From positions 3,303,525 to 3,367,524 of the forward strand of contig NZ_CP043732.1 of the NCBI RefSeq assembly GCF_014084045.1: a DNA stretch of 64,000 bases. Direction: 5' to 3'. This DNA is from Microbacterium esteraromaticum. GTDB taxonomy: Bacteria > Actinomycetota > Actinomycetes > Actinomycetales > Microbacteriaceae. Each line of letters starts with the position of its first letter. Positions within the stretch are counted from its first letter, which is position 1. Below the pieces are notes generated by a model, which did not search any database, had not been told where the DNA came from, and saw only the letters and a list, made by a program, of their open reading frames with translations. A program made the position numbers and the translations under genes. Positions 33,006 to 42,790 of the stretch are shown here, in pieces.

Positions 33006-33932
33006 TCAGCCGCGGGCATCCAGCTGTCGCAGCAGCCAGCCGGCCGACTCGACCCGCGCACCGGCCTCTTCGAGCCTGACGGTCAGCCCGCGATCGCTGG
33101 TCACAGCGGTGACCTCCGATCCGTCCACTAGGAGGCACCGCGCCTCCTCGACGATCGCGTCGTCGCCCGCGCCGTCGGCGCGCACGATGGCGACGCGGGC
33201 GCCGTGCGTCTGGTGACTGGCATCCGGAATCGCCCGCGCAGCGCCCTCCACGACCATCGACACCGGCGGGAACCACCGGTCGGCTTCGAGGCCCAGCGCC
33301 TCGGCGTCCACCCCGCCGGCCGCCCAGGCCGACAGGCGCGCGTGCAGACGCGACGCCGCGCCCATGCGGTCCTTCCACCAGCCGTCCGGCACCGAGCCGA
33401 CGACGTTCGCGGCATCGACGACGATCGCCGGATGCGCCGCCAGCAGCGACCGCAGCAGCGGCCACGCCGCGCCGAAACCCGGGTGCAGCGGCCGCTGGTC
33501 GACCTCATCGACCGGAACCCACTCCAGCGCAAGGCTCTCGGGGTCGCTGATCACGGGGTCGAACGGAGCCAGCACGTCGGCGACCACCGTCGTGTATGAC
33601 CAGATCTCCAGATCGAGGACGCGGGCGAAGCGCGCATGCAGCGCGCCATCAGGGATGCCGGCCTCCTCCTGCGCCTCGCGCAACGCTCCGTCGAGCGCCG
33701 ACTCACCCTCATGCAGGGCGCCACCGGGGATTCCCCACGTTCCCCCGAAATGACTCCAGCCGACGCGGTGCTGCAGCAGCACTCCGCGCTGGCGGTCGAC
33801 GGCGAGAACGCCGGCGGCGCCGAACCGGCCCCAGTACTTCTCGCCGGTCGGCGCGACGACCCAGGCATCTCCGGGATCCTGCGGCCCGAGCGGGCGACGC
33901 GGCTCATCGGGGGCCGGGGGAACGATCGTCAC
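33006..33932 (-). CDS. NUDIX hydrolase fused to a NYN/PIN-like domain
   Basis: The 308-residue product has a Nudix domain (about residues 20-165) with the full box GGALHEGESALDGA followed by LREAQEEAGI, giving G-x5-E-x7-REAQEEAGI. The second half begins PAIVVDAANVVGSVPDGWW, an aspartate-led strand of the NYN/PIN nuclease type (as in YacP), and goes on with VDGSEVTAVTSDRGLTVRLE, which fits the later acidic strand of that fold. Such a fusion could join nucleotide clean-up with RNA cleavage; the second domain is inferred. The gene ends convergently to the HNH gene. Confidence 0.72.
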   Translation of the reverse strand: MTIVPPAPDEPRRPLGPQDPGDAWVVAPTGEKYWGRFGAAGVLAVDRQRGVLLQHRVGWSHFGGTWGIPGGALHEGESALDGALREAQEEAGIPDGALHARFARVLDLEIWSYTTVVADVLAPFDPVISDPESLALEWVPVDEVDQRPLHPGFGAAWPLLRSLLAAHPAIVVDAANVVGSVPDGWWKDRMGAASRLHARLSAWAAGGVDAEALGLEADRWFPPVSMVVEGAARAIPDASHQTHGARVAIVRADGAGDDAIVEEARCLLVDGSEVTAVTSDRGLTVRLEEAGARVESAGWLLRQLDARG

Positions 33933-33965
33933 TCCCCCAGCCTTTCATGCCGCGACGCCCTCCGG

Positions 33966-34311
33966 CGCACGAAGCGCTGACAAGGGCGGCACGCGGTGCG
34001 CCGAGCGCGGAGCGCCGAGCGCCGACAAGACCGGTACGCCGAGACGGCACCCGGTACGCCGACAAGCCGAGCACACCAAGACGATATGCCGAGCGCCGAC
34101 AAGGCCCACACTCAGTACGCCGAGACGGCACGCGGTACGCCGACAAGGCCGGTACGCCGAGACGGCACGCCGGCATGACCGGCACGCCGAGACGGCACGC
34201 CATGCGCCGACAAGCCGAGCACACCGAGACAGCACGCCATACGCCGACAAGGCGAACACGCCGAAACGGCACGCCATGCGCCGACAGGGCGAGCACAGAG
34301 CGCCACGAACC
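33966..34311. repeat. Degenerate tandem repeat tract, unit about 36-40 bases
   Basis: The stretch is built of imperfect copies of a unit with two parts, CGCCGACAAG and CGCCGAGACGGCACGC, joined by short linkers. Copies of the first part start near 34021, 34058, 34094, 34139, 34206, 34242 and 34278, with a weaker one near 33976; the last three are exactly 36 bases apart. Open frames exist in every phase because of the repeat but none looks like a gene. It fills the space between the dehydrogenase stop and the Nudix start. Confidence 0.75.
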
Positions 34312-35382
34312 TCAGCGCACCCCGACCGCGGCTCCCGCACGCAGACGCGACGCGGCGAGCTCCTCCGCCGCCCGCAGCGGCGTCACGCCGCGCGTCTCGG
34401 CATCGTCGAGGATGCGCCGCACGGTGTCGCCGATGCCGGCCACCCGCTGCATGATCTCCTCACTCGACCCGATGCGCTTCGCCTCGAGGTCGAGGTAGAT
34501 GACGCCGCCGGCGTTCACGACGAAGTCGGGTGCGTACAGCACCCCGCGCTGCGCCAGCCGCTCGGCGCCCGAGCGATCCGCGAGCGGGTTGTTCGCCGGT
34601 CCGCAGACGGCCTTCACGTCGAGCGCGTCGATGACGTCGTCGGTCAGCACACCCCCGATGCCGGCCGGCACGAACACATCGCCCGGAACGAGATGCTCGG
34701 TGCCGGGCTCTACCCAGGTCGCGCCGATCTCGTCGGCGAATCCGCGGCGCGCTGGGTTGATGTCGGTGACGGTCAGCAGCGCCCCCTGCTCGGCGAGACG
34801 GGATGCCAGACGGCCGCCCACCTGACCGAGGCCGGAGATCGTGATATGGCGACCCGAGACGTCCGCCGAACCGGCGACCCGCTCCAGCACGGCCTCCAGC
34901 GACGCGTACACGCCGAGGCTGGTGGGGCCGGCGGGCTCGCCGGAGCCGCCGACGGCGGAGGGCAGCCCGACCACGTGCTGGGTGCGCTCGCTCACCGTGA
35001 GCATGTCGTCAGTGGTCGATCCGACGTCCTCCGCGGTGCGGTACAGGCCGCCCATGAGCTCCACGGCGTCGCCGAGGTCGAGGAAGGCATCGCGACGACG
35101 CCCTTCGTCGAGGGCATCCCCGGGCGCCAGCCCGATCACCGACTTGCCGCCACCGGCATCCAGCCCCGCGGCCGCGTTCTTCAACGTCATCGCGGCGGAC
35201 AGCCGCAGAGCATCGCCGAGAGCGTCGCTCCAGTGCGGGTACGTCCACAGGCGCGCTCCGCCCAGGGCGGATCCGAGCACGGACGAGTGCAGCGCGACGG
35301 CGATGAACAGCCCGCTCCGTCGTCCGGTCATCACCTCCACGCGCTCGTGGGTGACATCGGGCAGGGGCAGGGTGTGCGACAT
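34312..35382 (-). CDS. Glu/Leu/Phe/Val dehydrogenase family protein
   Basis: The 356-residue protein has the amino-acid dehydrogenase core: MTLKNAAAGLDAGGGKSVIG with Lys68 and the catalytic Lys80, TAEDVGSTTDDM, and an NAD-binding motif ISGLGQVGGRLASRLAE in the second domain, then GPANNPLADRSGAE. Length and motifs match leucine/valine dehydrogenases (about 350 residues) rather than glutamate dehydrogenases (about 450). These enzymes deaminate branched or aromatic amino acids to keto acids. The ATG at 35382 follows GAGG with 9-base spacing. Confidence 0.85.
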   Translation of the reverse strand: MSHTLPLPDVTHERVEVMTGRRSGLFIAVALHSSVLGSALGGARLWTYPHWSDALGDALRLSAAMTLKNAAAGLDAGGGKSVIGLAPGDALDEGRRRDAFLDLGDAVELMGGLYRTAEDVGSTTDDMLTVSERTQHVVGLPSAVGGSGEPAGPTSLGVYASLEAVLERVAGSADVSGRHITISGLGQVGGRLASRLAEQGALLTVTDINPARRGFADEIGATWVEPGTEHLVPGDVFVPAGIGGVLTDDVIDALDVKAVCGPANNPLADRSGAERLAQRGVLYAPDFVVNAGGVIYLDLEAKRIGSSEEIMQRVAGIGDTVRRILDDAETRGVTPLRAAEELAASRLRAGAAVGVR

Positions 35383-35491
35383 TGCATCCTCGTATCGTGC
35401 GGGCCTTGTGGGCGGTGCGTCGGACGCCGCGGTGTTGCGGCATCCGCCTCCCATTCTGCCCGTCGACGGGCTCAGGAGCCCAGACGAGGTG

Positions 35492-37012
35492 TCAGCGCTG
35501 TCGACGCTCCCTCACGCGCATGTTGATGACGATCGGGGTTCCCTCGAACGAGTACAGCTCGCGCAGTCGACGCTGCACATAGCGACGGTAGCCGGGGTCG
35601 AGGAATCCGGTCGTGAACAGCACGAACGTCGGCGGGCGGGTCGACGCCTGGGTGCCGAACAGGATGCGTGGCTGCTTGCCGCCGCGAAGCGGGTGCGGGT
35701 GCGCGGCGACGAGCTCGGTGATGAAGGCGTTGAACTTGCCCGTCGGGATGCGGCGGTCCCAGTTCTCCAGCGCCTGCTCGAGAGCGGGCACGAGCTTGTC
35801 GAGGTGACGGCCGGTCTTGGCCGAGATGTTCACCCGCGGAGCCCACGCGACATGCGCGAGGTCCTGCTCGATCTCGCGCTCGAGATAGCGGCGGCGATCG
35901 GCGTTCTCCATGTCGTCATCCGACAGACGATCCCACTTGTTGAACGCGAGCACCAGCGCGCGCCCCGACTCGAGCACCATGTCGATGATGTTCAGGTCCT
36001 GCACGCTGATCGGCTGCGACACGTCGAGCACGACGACGGCGACCTCGGCCTTCTCGAGCGCGGCCGAGGTGCGAAGCGACGCGTAGAAGTCGGCGCCCTG
36101 CTGCAGGTGCACGCGACGGCGGATGCCCGCGGTGTCGACCAGACGCCACATCTTCCCGCCCAGTTCGACGATCTCGTCCACCGGGTCGCGGGTGGTGCCG
36201 GCGAGGTCGTTGACGACCACACGCTCCTCCCCCGCAGCCTTGTTCAGCAGCGACGACTTGCCCACGTTCGGGCGGCCGATGATCGCGACGCGGCGCGGGC
36301 CGCCGATCTCGGCCTTCGCCACAGCCGACACCTCGGGCAGCTTCTTGATGACCAGGTCGAGCAGGTCGGCGACTCCGCGGCCGTGGATGGCCGACACGGG
36401 GTGCGGCTCGCCGAGGCCGAGGTTCCAGAGAGCGGCTGCCTCGGGCTCCTGACGGGCGTCGTCGATCTTGTTCGCGACGAGGAAGACGGGCTTGCCGCTC
36501 TTGCGCAGCAGCTTCACGACGTACTCGTCGGTCGAGGTGGCGCCGACCTTCGCATCAACGACGAACAGCACCATGTCGGCCAGGTCGATCGCGACCTCGG
36601 CCTGTGCCGCCACCGAGCGGTCGATGCCCTTGGCATCCGGCTCCCACCCGCCGGTGTCGACCAGCGAGAAACGACGGTCGTTCCACTCGGCCTTGTAGGT
36701 CACGCGGTCGCGGGTGACGCCGGGGGTGTCCTCGACGACCGCCTCACGGCGGCCGAGGATGCGGTTCACCAGCGCCGACTTGCCGACGTTGGGACGCCCG
36801 ACGATCGCCACGACCGGCAGCGCCGGCGAGTACTCGATCGCGTCTTCGCCGCGTGCGAGCCCCTCGAGCAGAGCGGCATCGTCTTCCTCGAGCTCGTAGT
36901 CGCCGAGCGACGCGCGCATCGCGGTGGCCCGCTGCTCGGCGAAGTCCTCGTCGAGCGAGGCCATCTTCTCCACGAGATCGTCGGGGGCGCCGGTGTACTC
37001 TTCATCGGCCAT
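35492..37012 (-). CDS. der: Ribosome biogenesis GTPase Der (EngA)
   Basis: The 506-residue protein has two GTPase domains in tandem: [19 protein letters not shown] with TPGVTRD, and [20 protein letters not shown] with AGTTRD, each followed by a DTGGW/DTAGI G3 motif and NK-D G4 motif. A KH-like domain ends the protein. Der assists 50S subunit assembly. The N-terminal extension of about 70 residues is usual in actinobacteria. ATG 37012 follows GAGGAG; cmk ends three bases before. Confidence 0.96.
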   Translation of the reverse strand: MADEEYTGAPDDLVEKMASLDEDFAEQRATAMRASLGDYELEEDDAALLEGLARGEDAIEYSPALPVVAIVGRPNVGKSALVNRILGRREAVVEDTPGVTRDRVTYKAEWNDRRFSLVDTGGWEPDAKGIDRSVAAQAEVAIDLADMVLFVVDAKVGATSTDEYVVKLLRKSGKPVFLVANKIDDARQEPEAAALWNLGLGEPHPVSAIHGRGVADLLDLVIKKLPEVSAVAKAEIGGPRRVAIIGRPNVGKSSLLNKAAGEERVVVNDLAGTTRDPVDEIVELGGKMWRLVDTAGIRRRVHLQQGADFYASLRTSAALEKAEVAVVVLDVSQPISVQDLNIIDMVLESGRALVLAFNKWDRLSDDDMENADRRRYLEREIEQDLAHVAWAPRVNISAKTGRHLDKLVPALEQALENWDRRIPTGKFNAFITELVAAHPHPLRGGKQPRILFGTQASTRPPTFVLFTTGFLDPGYRRYVQRRLRELYSFEGTPIVINMRVRERRQR

Positions 37013-37014
37013 GT

Positions 37015-37701
37015 TCAAGCTCCTCTGTCAGCGTCGCGCCGCTGGGCGATCACCGCGAGCACGGCGTCGATGGTCTGCGCGAAATCAAGTTCGGTGGAGT
37101 CGACCACGTCAACGCCTTCGGCGGCGTTGAGGAAGTCGACGACGGTGCTGTCGGACGCGTCGCGCTTGTGCAGCGCTTCCGCGACAGCGGCGGCGTTCTC
37201 GCCCGCGAGCTCGCCGGCGCGCCGGGCGGCGCGCACCTCCGGCGCCGCGGTGAGCAGGATCCGCACCGGCGCGTCCGGCGCCACGACGGTGGTGATGTCT
37301 CGTCCCTCGACGATCACCGCGGGATAGGCGGACTCCGCGACGATCCGGCGGAACATCTCGTTCACCTGCACACGGATCTCGGGCACGCGGGCGACGCCGC
37401 TGACGGCGCCGGACACCCGCGGCTCGCGGATGGCTGCGGTCACGTCGACATCACCGACGCGCACGATCCGGTCGTCGGGGTCGAGCCCCTGCGAGAACGG
37501 GAAGTCGGATGCCGCTGCGCGGACGGCATCGGCATCCGCGGTGTCGTCTCCGCGGTCGAGGACGTGCCATGCGAGCGCACGGTACGCGGCGCCGGTGTCG
37601 AGGTAGCCGTAGCCCCGGCGGCGCGCGATCTCCTTCGAGACGCTGGACTTGCCGGATCCCGCCGGCCCGTCGATCGCGATGAACTTGTCAGCGCTAGTCA
37701 T
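37015..37701 (-). CDS. cmk: Cytidylate kinase
   Basis: The 228-residue product has the P-loop [19 protein letters not shown] (about 10-28), the CMP-binding [16 protein letters not shown], an [17 protein letters not shown] motif and a lid region. It phosphorylates CMP and dCMP. The start ATG 37701 overlaps the tyrA stop by 8 bases and the stop lies just before der, the usual tyrA-cmk-der order in actinobacteria. Confidence 0.95.
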   Translation of the reverse strand: MTSADKFIAIDGPAGSGKSSVSKEIARRRGYGYLDTGAAYRALAWHVLDRGDDTADADAVRAAASDFPFSQGLDPDDRIVRVGDVDVTAAIREPRVSGAVSGVARVPEIRVQVNEMFRRIVAESAYPAVIVEGRDITTVVAPDAPVRILLTAAPEVRAARRAGELAGENAAAVAEALHKRDASDSTVVDFLNAAEGVDVVDSTELDFAQTIDAVLAVIAQRRDADRGA

Positions 37702-38818
37702 TCGTGTTCCCCGCAATCCGCCAGCCGCGTTCTTCCAGTCCATCGATCGCACCGCGCAGCGCGGCGGGTGCCACGCTGATCTCTGCGAGACCGAACTGGG
37801 CGCCGGGAGAGTGCTCCAGACGCAGATCCTCCACGTTCACTCCCAGCTCGCCGAGCTCGCCGAACAGGCGCGCCAGCTGACCGGGGGTGTCGTCGACCAT
37901 GACGACGAGCGTCTCGAAGCGGCGGTTCTGACCGTGCTTGCCCGGCAGCCGCTCGACGCCCTCGTTGCCCTGGCGGATGGCGTCGGCCACCGTGCGCCGT
38001 GCGCCCGGTGCCTCGGGCTCGCGAAGCGCGTCGGCCACCTCCTTGAGGTCGACGGCCAGTGCATCCAGCAGTTCCACGACCGGCGCCGCGTTCGCGCCGA
38101 GGATCTGCACCCATAGCTCGGGCGCCGAGGCCGCGATGCGGGTCATGTCGCGCACTCCCTGGCCGGCGAGACGCAGCGAGCCCTCCTCGGCCTCGGCGAG
38201 CCGGCCGGCGAGCAGACTCGCGACCATCTGGGGCACGTGCGACGTGAGCGCGACGGCCCGGTCGTGCTCCTCTGGAGTCATCTCCAGCGGCATGGCGCCG
38301 ACATCGAGCGCGAGAGCCTCGACCAGCGCGAGGTCGGCGGCCCGCGTCTGCTCGTCGCGGCACACGACCCACGGGCGACCGATGAACAGGTCGGCGCGCG
38401 CCGAGATCGCGCCCCCTCGCTCGCGCCCGGCGAGCGGATGCGAGCCGATGTAGCGGACGAGGTCGACGCCGCGGCGGCGCAGCTCGTCGAACGGCTCGAG
38501 TTTCACGCTCGCGACGTCGGTGACGACAGCATCCGGGTATGCTGCCAGCTCGGCCTCGATGACGTCTGCGGTCACATCCGGCGGCACGGCCACGACGATC
38601 AGCCGGGGGGCGTCGTCTTCGCGGGCGGCACGACCCGCGCCGTAGTCGATGGCGAGGCGCAGCTGCGCGGGCGAGGCGTCGGCGAGCACGACGTCCACGC
38701 CCTTGGCACGCAGCGCGTGGCCGATGCTCGAGCCGAGGAGCCCGGCTCCGACGACGCGCACCGTCCCCGAGAGCCGCGCCGCATTCTGCGGCGCGCGCGC
38801 ACCATTGGAATCGCTCAC
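37694..38818 (-). CDS. tyrA: Prephenate dehydrogenase
   Basis: The 374-residue protein begins with a Rossmann motif [20 protein letters not shown], contains the prephenate-binding [13 protein letters not shown] and [10 protein letters not shown] segments and ends with an ACT-like regulatory domain ([19 protein letters not shown]). It oxidises prephenate to 4-hydroxyphenylpyruvate in tyrosine synthesis, and the ACT domain suggests feedback control. The GTG start at 38818 has a good AGGAG site and overlaps the pseudouridine synthase stop by GTGA. Confidence 0.92.
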   Translation of the reverse strand: MSDSNGARAPQNAARLSGTVRVVGAGLLGSSIGHALRAKGVDVVLADASPAQLRLAIDYGAGRAAREDDAPRLIVVAVPPDVTADVIEAELAAYPDAVVTDVASVKLEPFDELRRRGVDLVRYIGSHPLAGRERGGAISARADLFIGRPWVVCRDEQTRAADLALVEALALDVGAMPLEMTPEEHDRAVALTSHVPQMVASLLAGRLAEAEEGSLRLAGQGVRDMTRIAASAPELWVQILGANAAPVVELLDALAVDLKEVADALREPEAPGARRTVADAIRQGNEGVERLPGKHGQNRRFETLVVMVDDTPGQLARLFGELGELGVNVEDLRLEHSPGAQFGLAEISVAPAALRGAIDGLEERGWRIAGNTND

Positions 38819-39633
38819 TCGTTCTCCTGAGGGCTGTCGTGCGCTCGTCGCTGCTCGGAGGCAGCGGGCGCCGGGGAATCCTGGCGCGACAGAGTCAGCA
38901 GTGCGCCTCGTTCGATTTTAGTCAGCTCGCGCGCCTTCCCGACCGGGAGAGTTCCCAGGTGCAGCGGACCGAACTGGCGGCGCACCAGTTCGTCGACGGG
39001 ATGCCCGACCGCTGCCATCATGCGCCGGACGATCCGGTTGCGCCCCGAATGCAGGGTGAGCTCGACGAGACTCGACCCGCGCGAGACATCGAGCAGCCTC
39101 GCCTTGTCTGCCTTGATCGGGCCGTCCTCGAGCTCGATCCCGCGCGTCAGCTGCGCGATCGTCTGCGCGGTGACCGCACCCGACACCTTCGCGATGTACA
39201 CCTTGGTGACGCCGAACGAGGGGTGCGCGAGCACGTGGGCAAGCTCGCCGTCGTTGGTGAGGATGAGGAGGCCGCTGGTCTCGGCGTCCAGCCGCCCGAC
39301 GTTGTACAGCCGCTCCGGCCACTCCTTCGTGAAGCGGCGGAGGTCGGGCCGGCCGTTCTCGTCCTTCATGGTGCTGACCACGCCGGTCGGCTTGTTCAGC
39401 ATCACGTAGCGCTTCGAGACGTCGAGCTGCACGGCGGTGCCGTCGACATCGATGAGGTCGGTCTCGGGGTCAATGCGGGTGCCCAGTTCGGTTACGGTCT
39501 TCCCGTTGACGCGGATGCGGCCCTCGACGATGTACTGCTCGATCACTCGGCGCGAGGCCACGCCGGCGTTGGCCAGCGCCTTCTGCAGGCGGATGCCGTC
39601 GGGCTGGTCCATCCGGGGTCGGTCGATGCTCAT
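38815..39633 (-). CDS. RsuA/RluB-family rRNA pseudouridine synthase
   Basis: The 272-residue protein has an N-terminal S4 domain (IRLQKALANAGVASRRVIEQ, YIVEGRIRVNGK) and a catalytic domain with GRLDAETSGLLILTNDGEL, where the aspartate is the pseudouridine synthase nucleophile, and RNRIVRRMMAAVGHPV. Its place after scpB suggests RluB, which modifies 23S rRNA. The ATG at 39633 overlaps the scpB stop (ATGA). Confidence 0.92.
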   Translation of the reverse strand: MSIDRPRMDQPDGIRLQKALANAGVASRRVIEQYIVEGRIRVNGKTVTELGTRIDPETDLIDVDGTAVQLDVSKRYVMLNKPTGVVSTMKDENGRPDLRRFTKEWPERLYNVGRLDAETSGLLILTNDGELAHVLAHPSFGVTKVYIAKVSGAVTAQTIAQLTRGIELEDGPIKADKARLLDVSRGSSLVELTLHSGRNRIVRRMMAAVGHPVDELVRRQFGPLHLGTLPVGKARELTKIERGALLTLSRQDSPAPAASEQRRAHDSPQENE

Positions 39634-40250
39634 CGGATCATTCCCTCTTCGAAGCCATCGGCGCCGTCGTCGAGCAGCGGTGAGATGGGCGGCAGCTCGT
39701 CGATCGAGTTGATCCCGAGGTGCTGCAGCAGCTGGTCGGAGGTGCCGTAGTTGATCGCGCCGGTCTCGGAGTCGGCGAACAGCTCCGTGATGAGGCCGCG
39801 CGCGAGCAGCGTGCGCACGACCGAATCGACGTTGACGGCGCGGATGGACGCCACCTGGCCACGTGTCACGGGCTGCTTGTAGGCGATGACGGCGAGCGTT
39901 TCGAGGGCCGCCTGCGACAGCCGGGCCGGAGCCTGCCCCCCGATGAAGTCCGCGACGAGGTCGTCGTGGTCCTCCCGCACGTACAGGCGCCATCCGCCGC
40001 CGACCTCGCGCAGCTCGAAGCCGCGCCTGGGGCCTCGCCCTCGCCCGTCGTAGTCCTCCACGAGGGCTTCGAGCACCTGGCGCACCGCCGGCACCGGCGC
40101 GTGCACCGAAGCGGCGAGGGCGACCAGCGCGATCGGCTCGTCGACGATCAGCAGGATCGCCTCCACCCGCTCCGCGAGCGGCGTCTCGAGGGTCGTCTCG
40201 AGGGTCGCGTCGCCGTCCGTCGTGTCGTCCACCGGTGGCGTCTGGGTCAT
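39630..40250 (-). CDS. scpB: Segregation and condensation protein B
   Basis: The 206-residue product contains two winged-helix regions with the family motif LSQAALETLAVIAYKQPVTRGQVASIRAV-type core and VNVDSVVRTLLARGLI, plus FADSETGAINYGTSDQLLQHLG near the end. ScpB works with ScpA and SMC to condense and separate chromosomes. The N-terminus has a short threonine/aspartate-rich lead. It lies between scpA and the pseudouridine synthase gene. Confidence 0.93.
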   Translation of the reverse strand: MTQTPPVDDTTDGDATLETTLETPLAERVEAILLIVDEPIALVALAASVHAPVPAVRQVLEALVEDYDGRGRGPRRGFELREVGGGWRLYVREDHDDLVADFIGGQAPARLSQAALETLAVIAYKQPVTRGQVASIRAVNVDSVVRTLLARGLITELFADSETGAINYGTSDQLLQHLGINSIDELPPISPLLDDGADGFEEGMIR

Positions 40251-40277
40251 GGCATCCGTCTCTCGGGTCTCATCTGC

Positions 40278-41138
40278 TCACTTGTCGTAGTCGGCGCCGA
40301 GCGTGGCGAGCTGCTCATCCGACCAGCTCTCCGCCGACCAGCGCAGCGTCAGCTCGCCGAGCGGCTCGAGCTGCTCGAACGACAGCGCGGCATGGCGGTA
40401 CAGCTCGAGCACCGAGATGAAGCGCGCCACGACGATGCCTGGTTCGCTCACTCCCGCGACGAGGTCGCGGAAGGTCAGGGATTCGGTGCTGCGCAGCAGG
40501 GTCACGACGACCGCGGCCTGCTCGCGGATGCTCACCAGCGGCGCGTGCAGGTGATCGAGGCCGACGGTCGGCAGCTCCTTGGGCGCGAAGGCCATCAGGG
40601 CGAGGGCGGCGAAGTCCGACGGGCTCAGCGTCCAGACCAGCTCCGGCGTCTTGCGGCGGTGCTTCTCGTCAAGGGGAACGGCCCGCACATGGCGGCGATC
40701 CTCCCGCTGCAGACAGCGGGCGAACCACGCCGAGACCTCTTTGAACGCCCGGTACTGCAGCAGCCGCGCGAACAGCAAGTCCCGCGCCTCGAGCAGCGCC
40801 ACGGATTCGGCGTCGACGAGCTCGCCCTGCGGCAGCAGGCCTGCGATCTTCATGTCGAGCAGCGTCGCGGCGACGACGAGGAACTCGGAGGCCTGGTCGA
40901 GCTCGGCGTCTCCGTCCAGCTCCTTCAGGTACGAGATGAACTCGTCGGTGACGCGGCTCAGCGACACCTCGGTGATGTCGAGCTCGTGCTTGGAGATCAG
41001 GTTCAGCAGCAGATCGAACGGTCCGTCGAAGTTCGACAGCGAGACCCGGAACCCCTCGGTCGGCTCGGCGACCGGCTCGACCGGCGCGCCCTGAGCGCTG
41101 CCGGCGGGCTCGAGGACGTCCTCAGGCGACGGCGCCAC
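40278..41138 (-). CDS. scpA: Segregation and condensation protein A
   Basis: The 286-residue product has the kleisin signature near its N-terminus, FRVSLSNFDGPFDLLLNLIS, then LDITEVSLSRVTDEFISYL and ASEFLVVAATLLDMKIAGLLP, and a C-terminal winged helix with LTFRDLVAG and IVVARFISVLELYRHAALSF. I chose GTG 41138, which overlaps the parA stop by 17 bases; no ATG lies close by in frame. ScpA bridges SMC heads together with ScpB. Confidence 0.93.
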   Translation of the reverse strand: MAPSPEDVLEPAGSAQGAPVEPVAEPTEGFRVSLSNFDGPFDLLLNLISKHELDITEVSLSRVTDEFISYLKELDGDAELDQASEFLVVAATLLDMKIAGLLPQGELVDAESVALLEARDLLFARLLQYRAFKEVSAWFARCLQREDRRHVRAVPLDEKHRRKTPELVWTLSPSDFAALALMAFAPKELPTVGLDHLHAPLVSIREQAAVVVTLLRSTESLTFRDLVAGVSEPGIVVARFISVLELYRHAALSFEQLEPLGELTLRWSAESWSDEQLATLGADYDK

Positions 41139-42012
41139 GGGCGACCAGCTCCCGCGCCAGTCGCAGGTACGCCTGTGCTGCGGCGTGCTCGGGCGCGAAC
41201 TCGGTGATGGGAACCCCCGACACCGACGCATCGGGGAACTTCACGGTGCGACCGATCACGGTCTCGAGGACGTCGTCCCCGAATGCCTCGACCACGCGCT
41301 CCAGAACCTCGCGCGAGTGGAGCGTGCGCGGGTCGTACATGGTCGCGAGCAGGCCGTCGAGTTCGATGGCGGGGTTGAGCCGGTCGCGCACCTTGTCGAT
41401 CGTCTCGATCAGCAGTGCCACGCCGCGCAGCGCGAAGAACTCGCACTCCAGCGGGATCAGCACGCCGTGCGCAGCCGTCAGCGCGTTCACCGTGAGCAGG
41501 CCGAGCGATGGCTGGCAGTCGATGAGGATGACGTCGTACTCACCCGACACGTGCCGGAGCACGCGCGAGAGGATGGTCTCGCGCGCCACCTCGTTGACGA
41601 GGTGCACCTCCGCCGCCGAGAGGTCGATGTTCGCGGGCAGCACGTCGAGGTTCTCGACCGACGACCGCACGATCGCCTCACGCGGGTCGCGTTTGGTGTC
41701 CAGCAGCAGGTCGTAGACGGTGGGCACGTCGTGCGTCTGGATGCCGAGGCCAGCCGACAGCGCGCCCTGCGGGTCGAAGTCGACGGCGAGCACCCTGCGG
41801 CCGTACTCGGCGAGCGAGGCGGCGAGGTTGATGGAGGTCGTCGTCTTGCCGACGCCGCCCTTCTGGTTGCACAGGGCGATGATGCGCGCCGGGCCGTGCG
41901 AATCGAGCGGCGCGGGGATCGGGAACCCCTGATAGGGACGACCGGTCGGGCCGATGGGGGTGTCGTCGCCCTTCGCCGCCTTCGACCTGGTCTTCGTCAC
42001 CTTGTCCGCCAT
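41122..42012 (-). CDS. ParA family ATPase
   Basis: The 296-residue protein carries the deviant Walker A CNQKGGVGKTTTSINLAASLA (about 48-67), the Walker A' VLAVDFDPQGALSAGLGI and the Walker B VILIDCQPSLGLLTVNAL. Its location directly before scpA is the typical actinobacterial arrangement, distinct from the parAB locus at the origin. The likely role is chromosome segregation with ScpAB/SMC. The start is ATG 42012. Confidence 0.92.
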   Translation of the reverse strand: MADKVTKTRSKAAKGDDTPIGPTGRPYQGFPIPAPLDSHGPARIIALCNQKGGVGKTTTSINLAASLAEYGRRVLAVDFDPQGALSAGLGIQTHDVPTVYDLLLDTKRDPREAIVRSSVENLDVLPANIDLSAAEVHLVNEVARETILSRVLRHVSGEYDVILIDCQPSLGLLTVNALTAAHGVLIPLECEFFALRGVALLIETIDKVRDRLNPAIELDGLLATMYDPRTLHSREVLERVVEAFGDDVLETVIGRTVKFPDASVSGVPITEFAPEHAAAQAYLRLARELVARGAVA

Positions 42013-42058
42013 CCTGCTCCTTCGTGCTCGCTCGATTGTAGCCGCAGGGCGTGTGCGG

Positions 42059-42790
42059 TCACCGGCGGCGCGCGGCGCGCTCCCTCGCTGCGGCGACGAG
42101 TCCGTCGAACACTCCGGAGTCGTCGGCGGTCTCCGGATGCCACTGCACGCCGACGGCGAAGCGGTCGCCGTCGGCCTCCATCGCCTGCGCGACGCCGTCG
42201 CCGTCGCGCGCGACGATCCGGAATCCGGGGTGGGCGTCGACGGCCTGATGGTGATGACTGGGCACGCTCAGCCTCGACGCGATCAGCTCGGTGACCCGTC
42301 CAGGCCCGTCGACCGTCACCTCGGTGCTGCTGTAGCCGTCTGGAGGGCCAGCGTGCACCGCATGGCCCACCACGTCGGGCAGGTGCTGCACGAGGGTCCC
42401 GCCCGCCGCGACGGCCATCATCTGCATGCCGCGGCAGATGCCGAGCACGGGCAGCCGCGCCTCGTCGGCCTCTGCCAGCAGCCACAGCTCCGAGGCATCC
42501 CGGTCGTCGTACCAGACCGTCACCTGCGGGTCCGGCTGCTGACCGTAGCGGGCGGGGTTGATGTCGGCCCCGCCCGCGATCAGCAGTCCGTCCAGCCGGC
42601 TCAGTGCGACACGGGCCGCCTCGCGCGAGGCGAGCGGGGGAAGCAGCACCGGCACTCCCCCTGCGCGCTCGACCGACAGGGCGTAGTCCGACGGCAGCAG
42701 GTCGGCGGGCACGTCACGCCACGCCCCCCAGCCGGCCGGCTGGCGGTACGTGGTGATGCCGATGACCGGTGCCGGGCCCGGGTCACTCAA
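42059..42790 (-). CDS. Gamma-glutamyl-gamma-aminobutyrate hydrolase family protein (PuuD-like)
   Basis: The 243-residue class-I amidotransferase-like hydrolase has the nucleophile elbow GICRGMQMMAVAAGG, SHHHQAVD, and VQWHPETADD supplying the His-Glu of the triad. In the Puu pathway this enzyme cuts gamma-glutamyl-GABA to GABA and glutamate. The apparent start is a TTG at 42790 that overlaps the SDR stop by 8 bases, which fits operon coupling. It is the last gene of the operon that begins at the permease. Confidence 0.87.
   Translation of the reverse strand: MSDPGPAPVIGITTYRQPAGWGAWRDVPADLLPSDYALSVERAGGVPVLLPPLASREAARVALSRLDGLLIAGGADINPARYGQQPDPQVTVWYDDRDASELWLLAEADEARLPVLGICRGMQMMAVAAGGTLVQHLPDVVGHAVHAGPPDGYSSTEVTVDGPGRVTELIASRLSVPSHHHQAVDAHPGFRIVARDGDGVAQAMEADGDRFAVGVQWHPETADDSGVFDGLVAAARERAARRR

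Noticed and set aside
33966..34311. CRISPR array
   Set aside because: Repeats are degenerate and adjoining, with no constant repeat separated by unique spacers, and no cas genes lie in the window.
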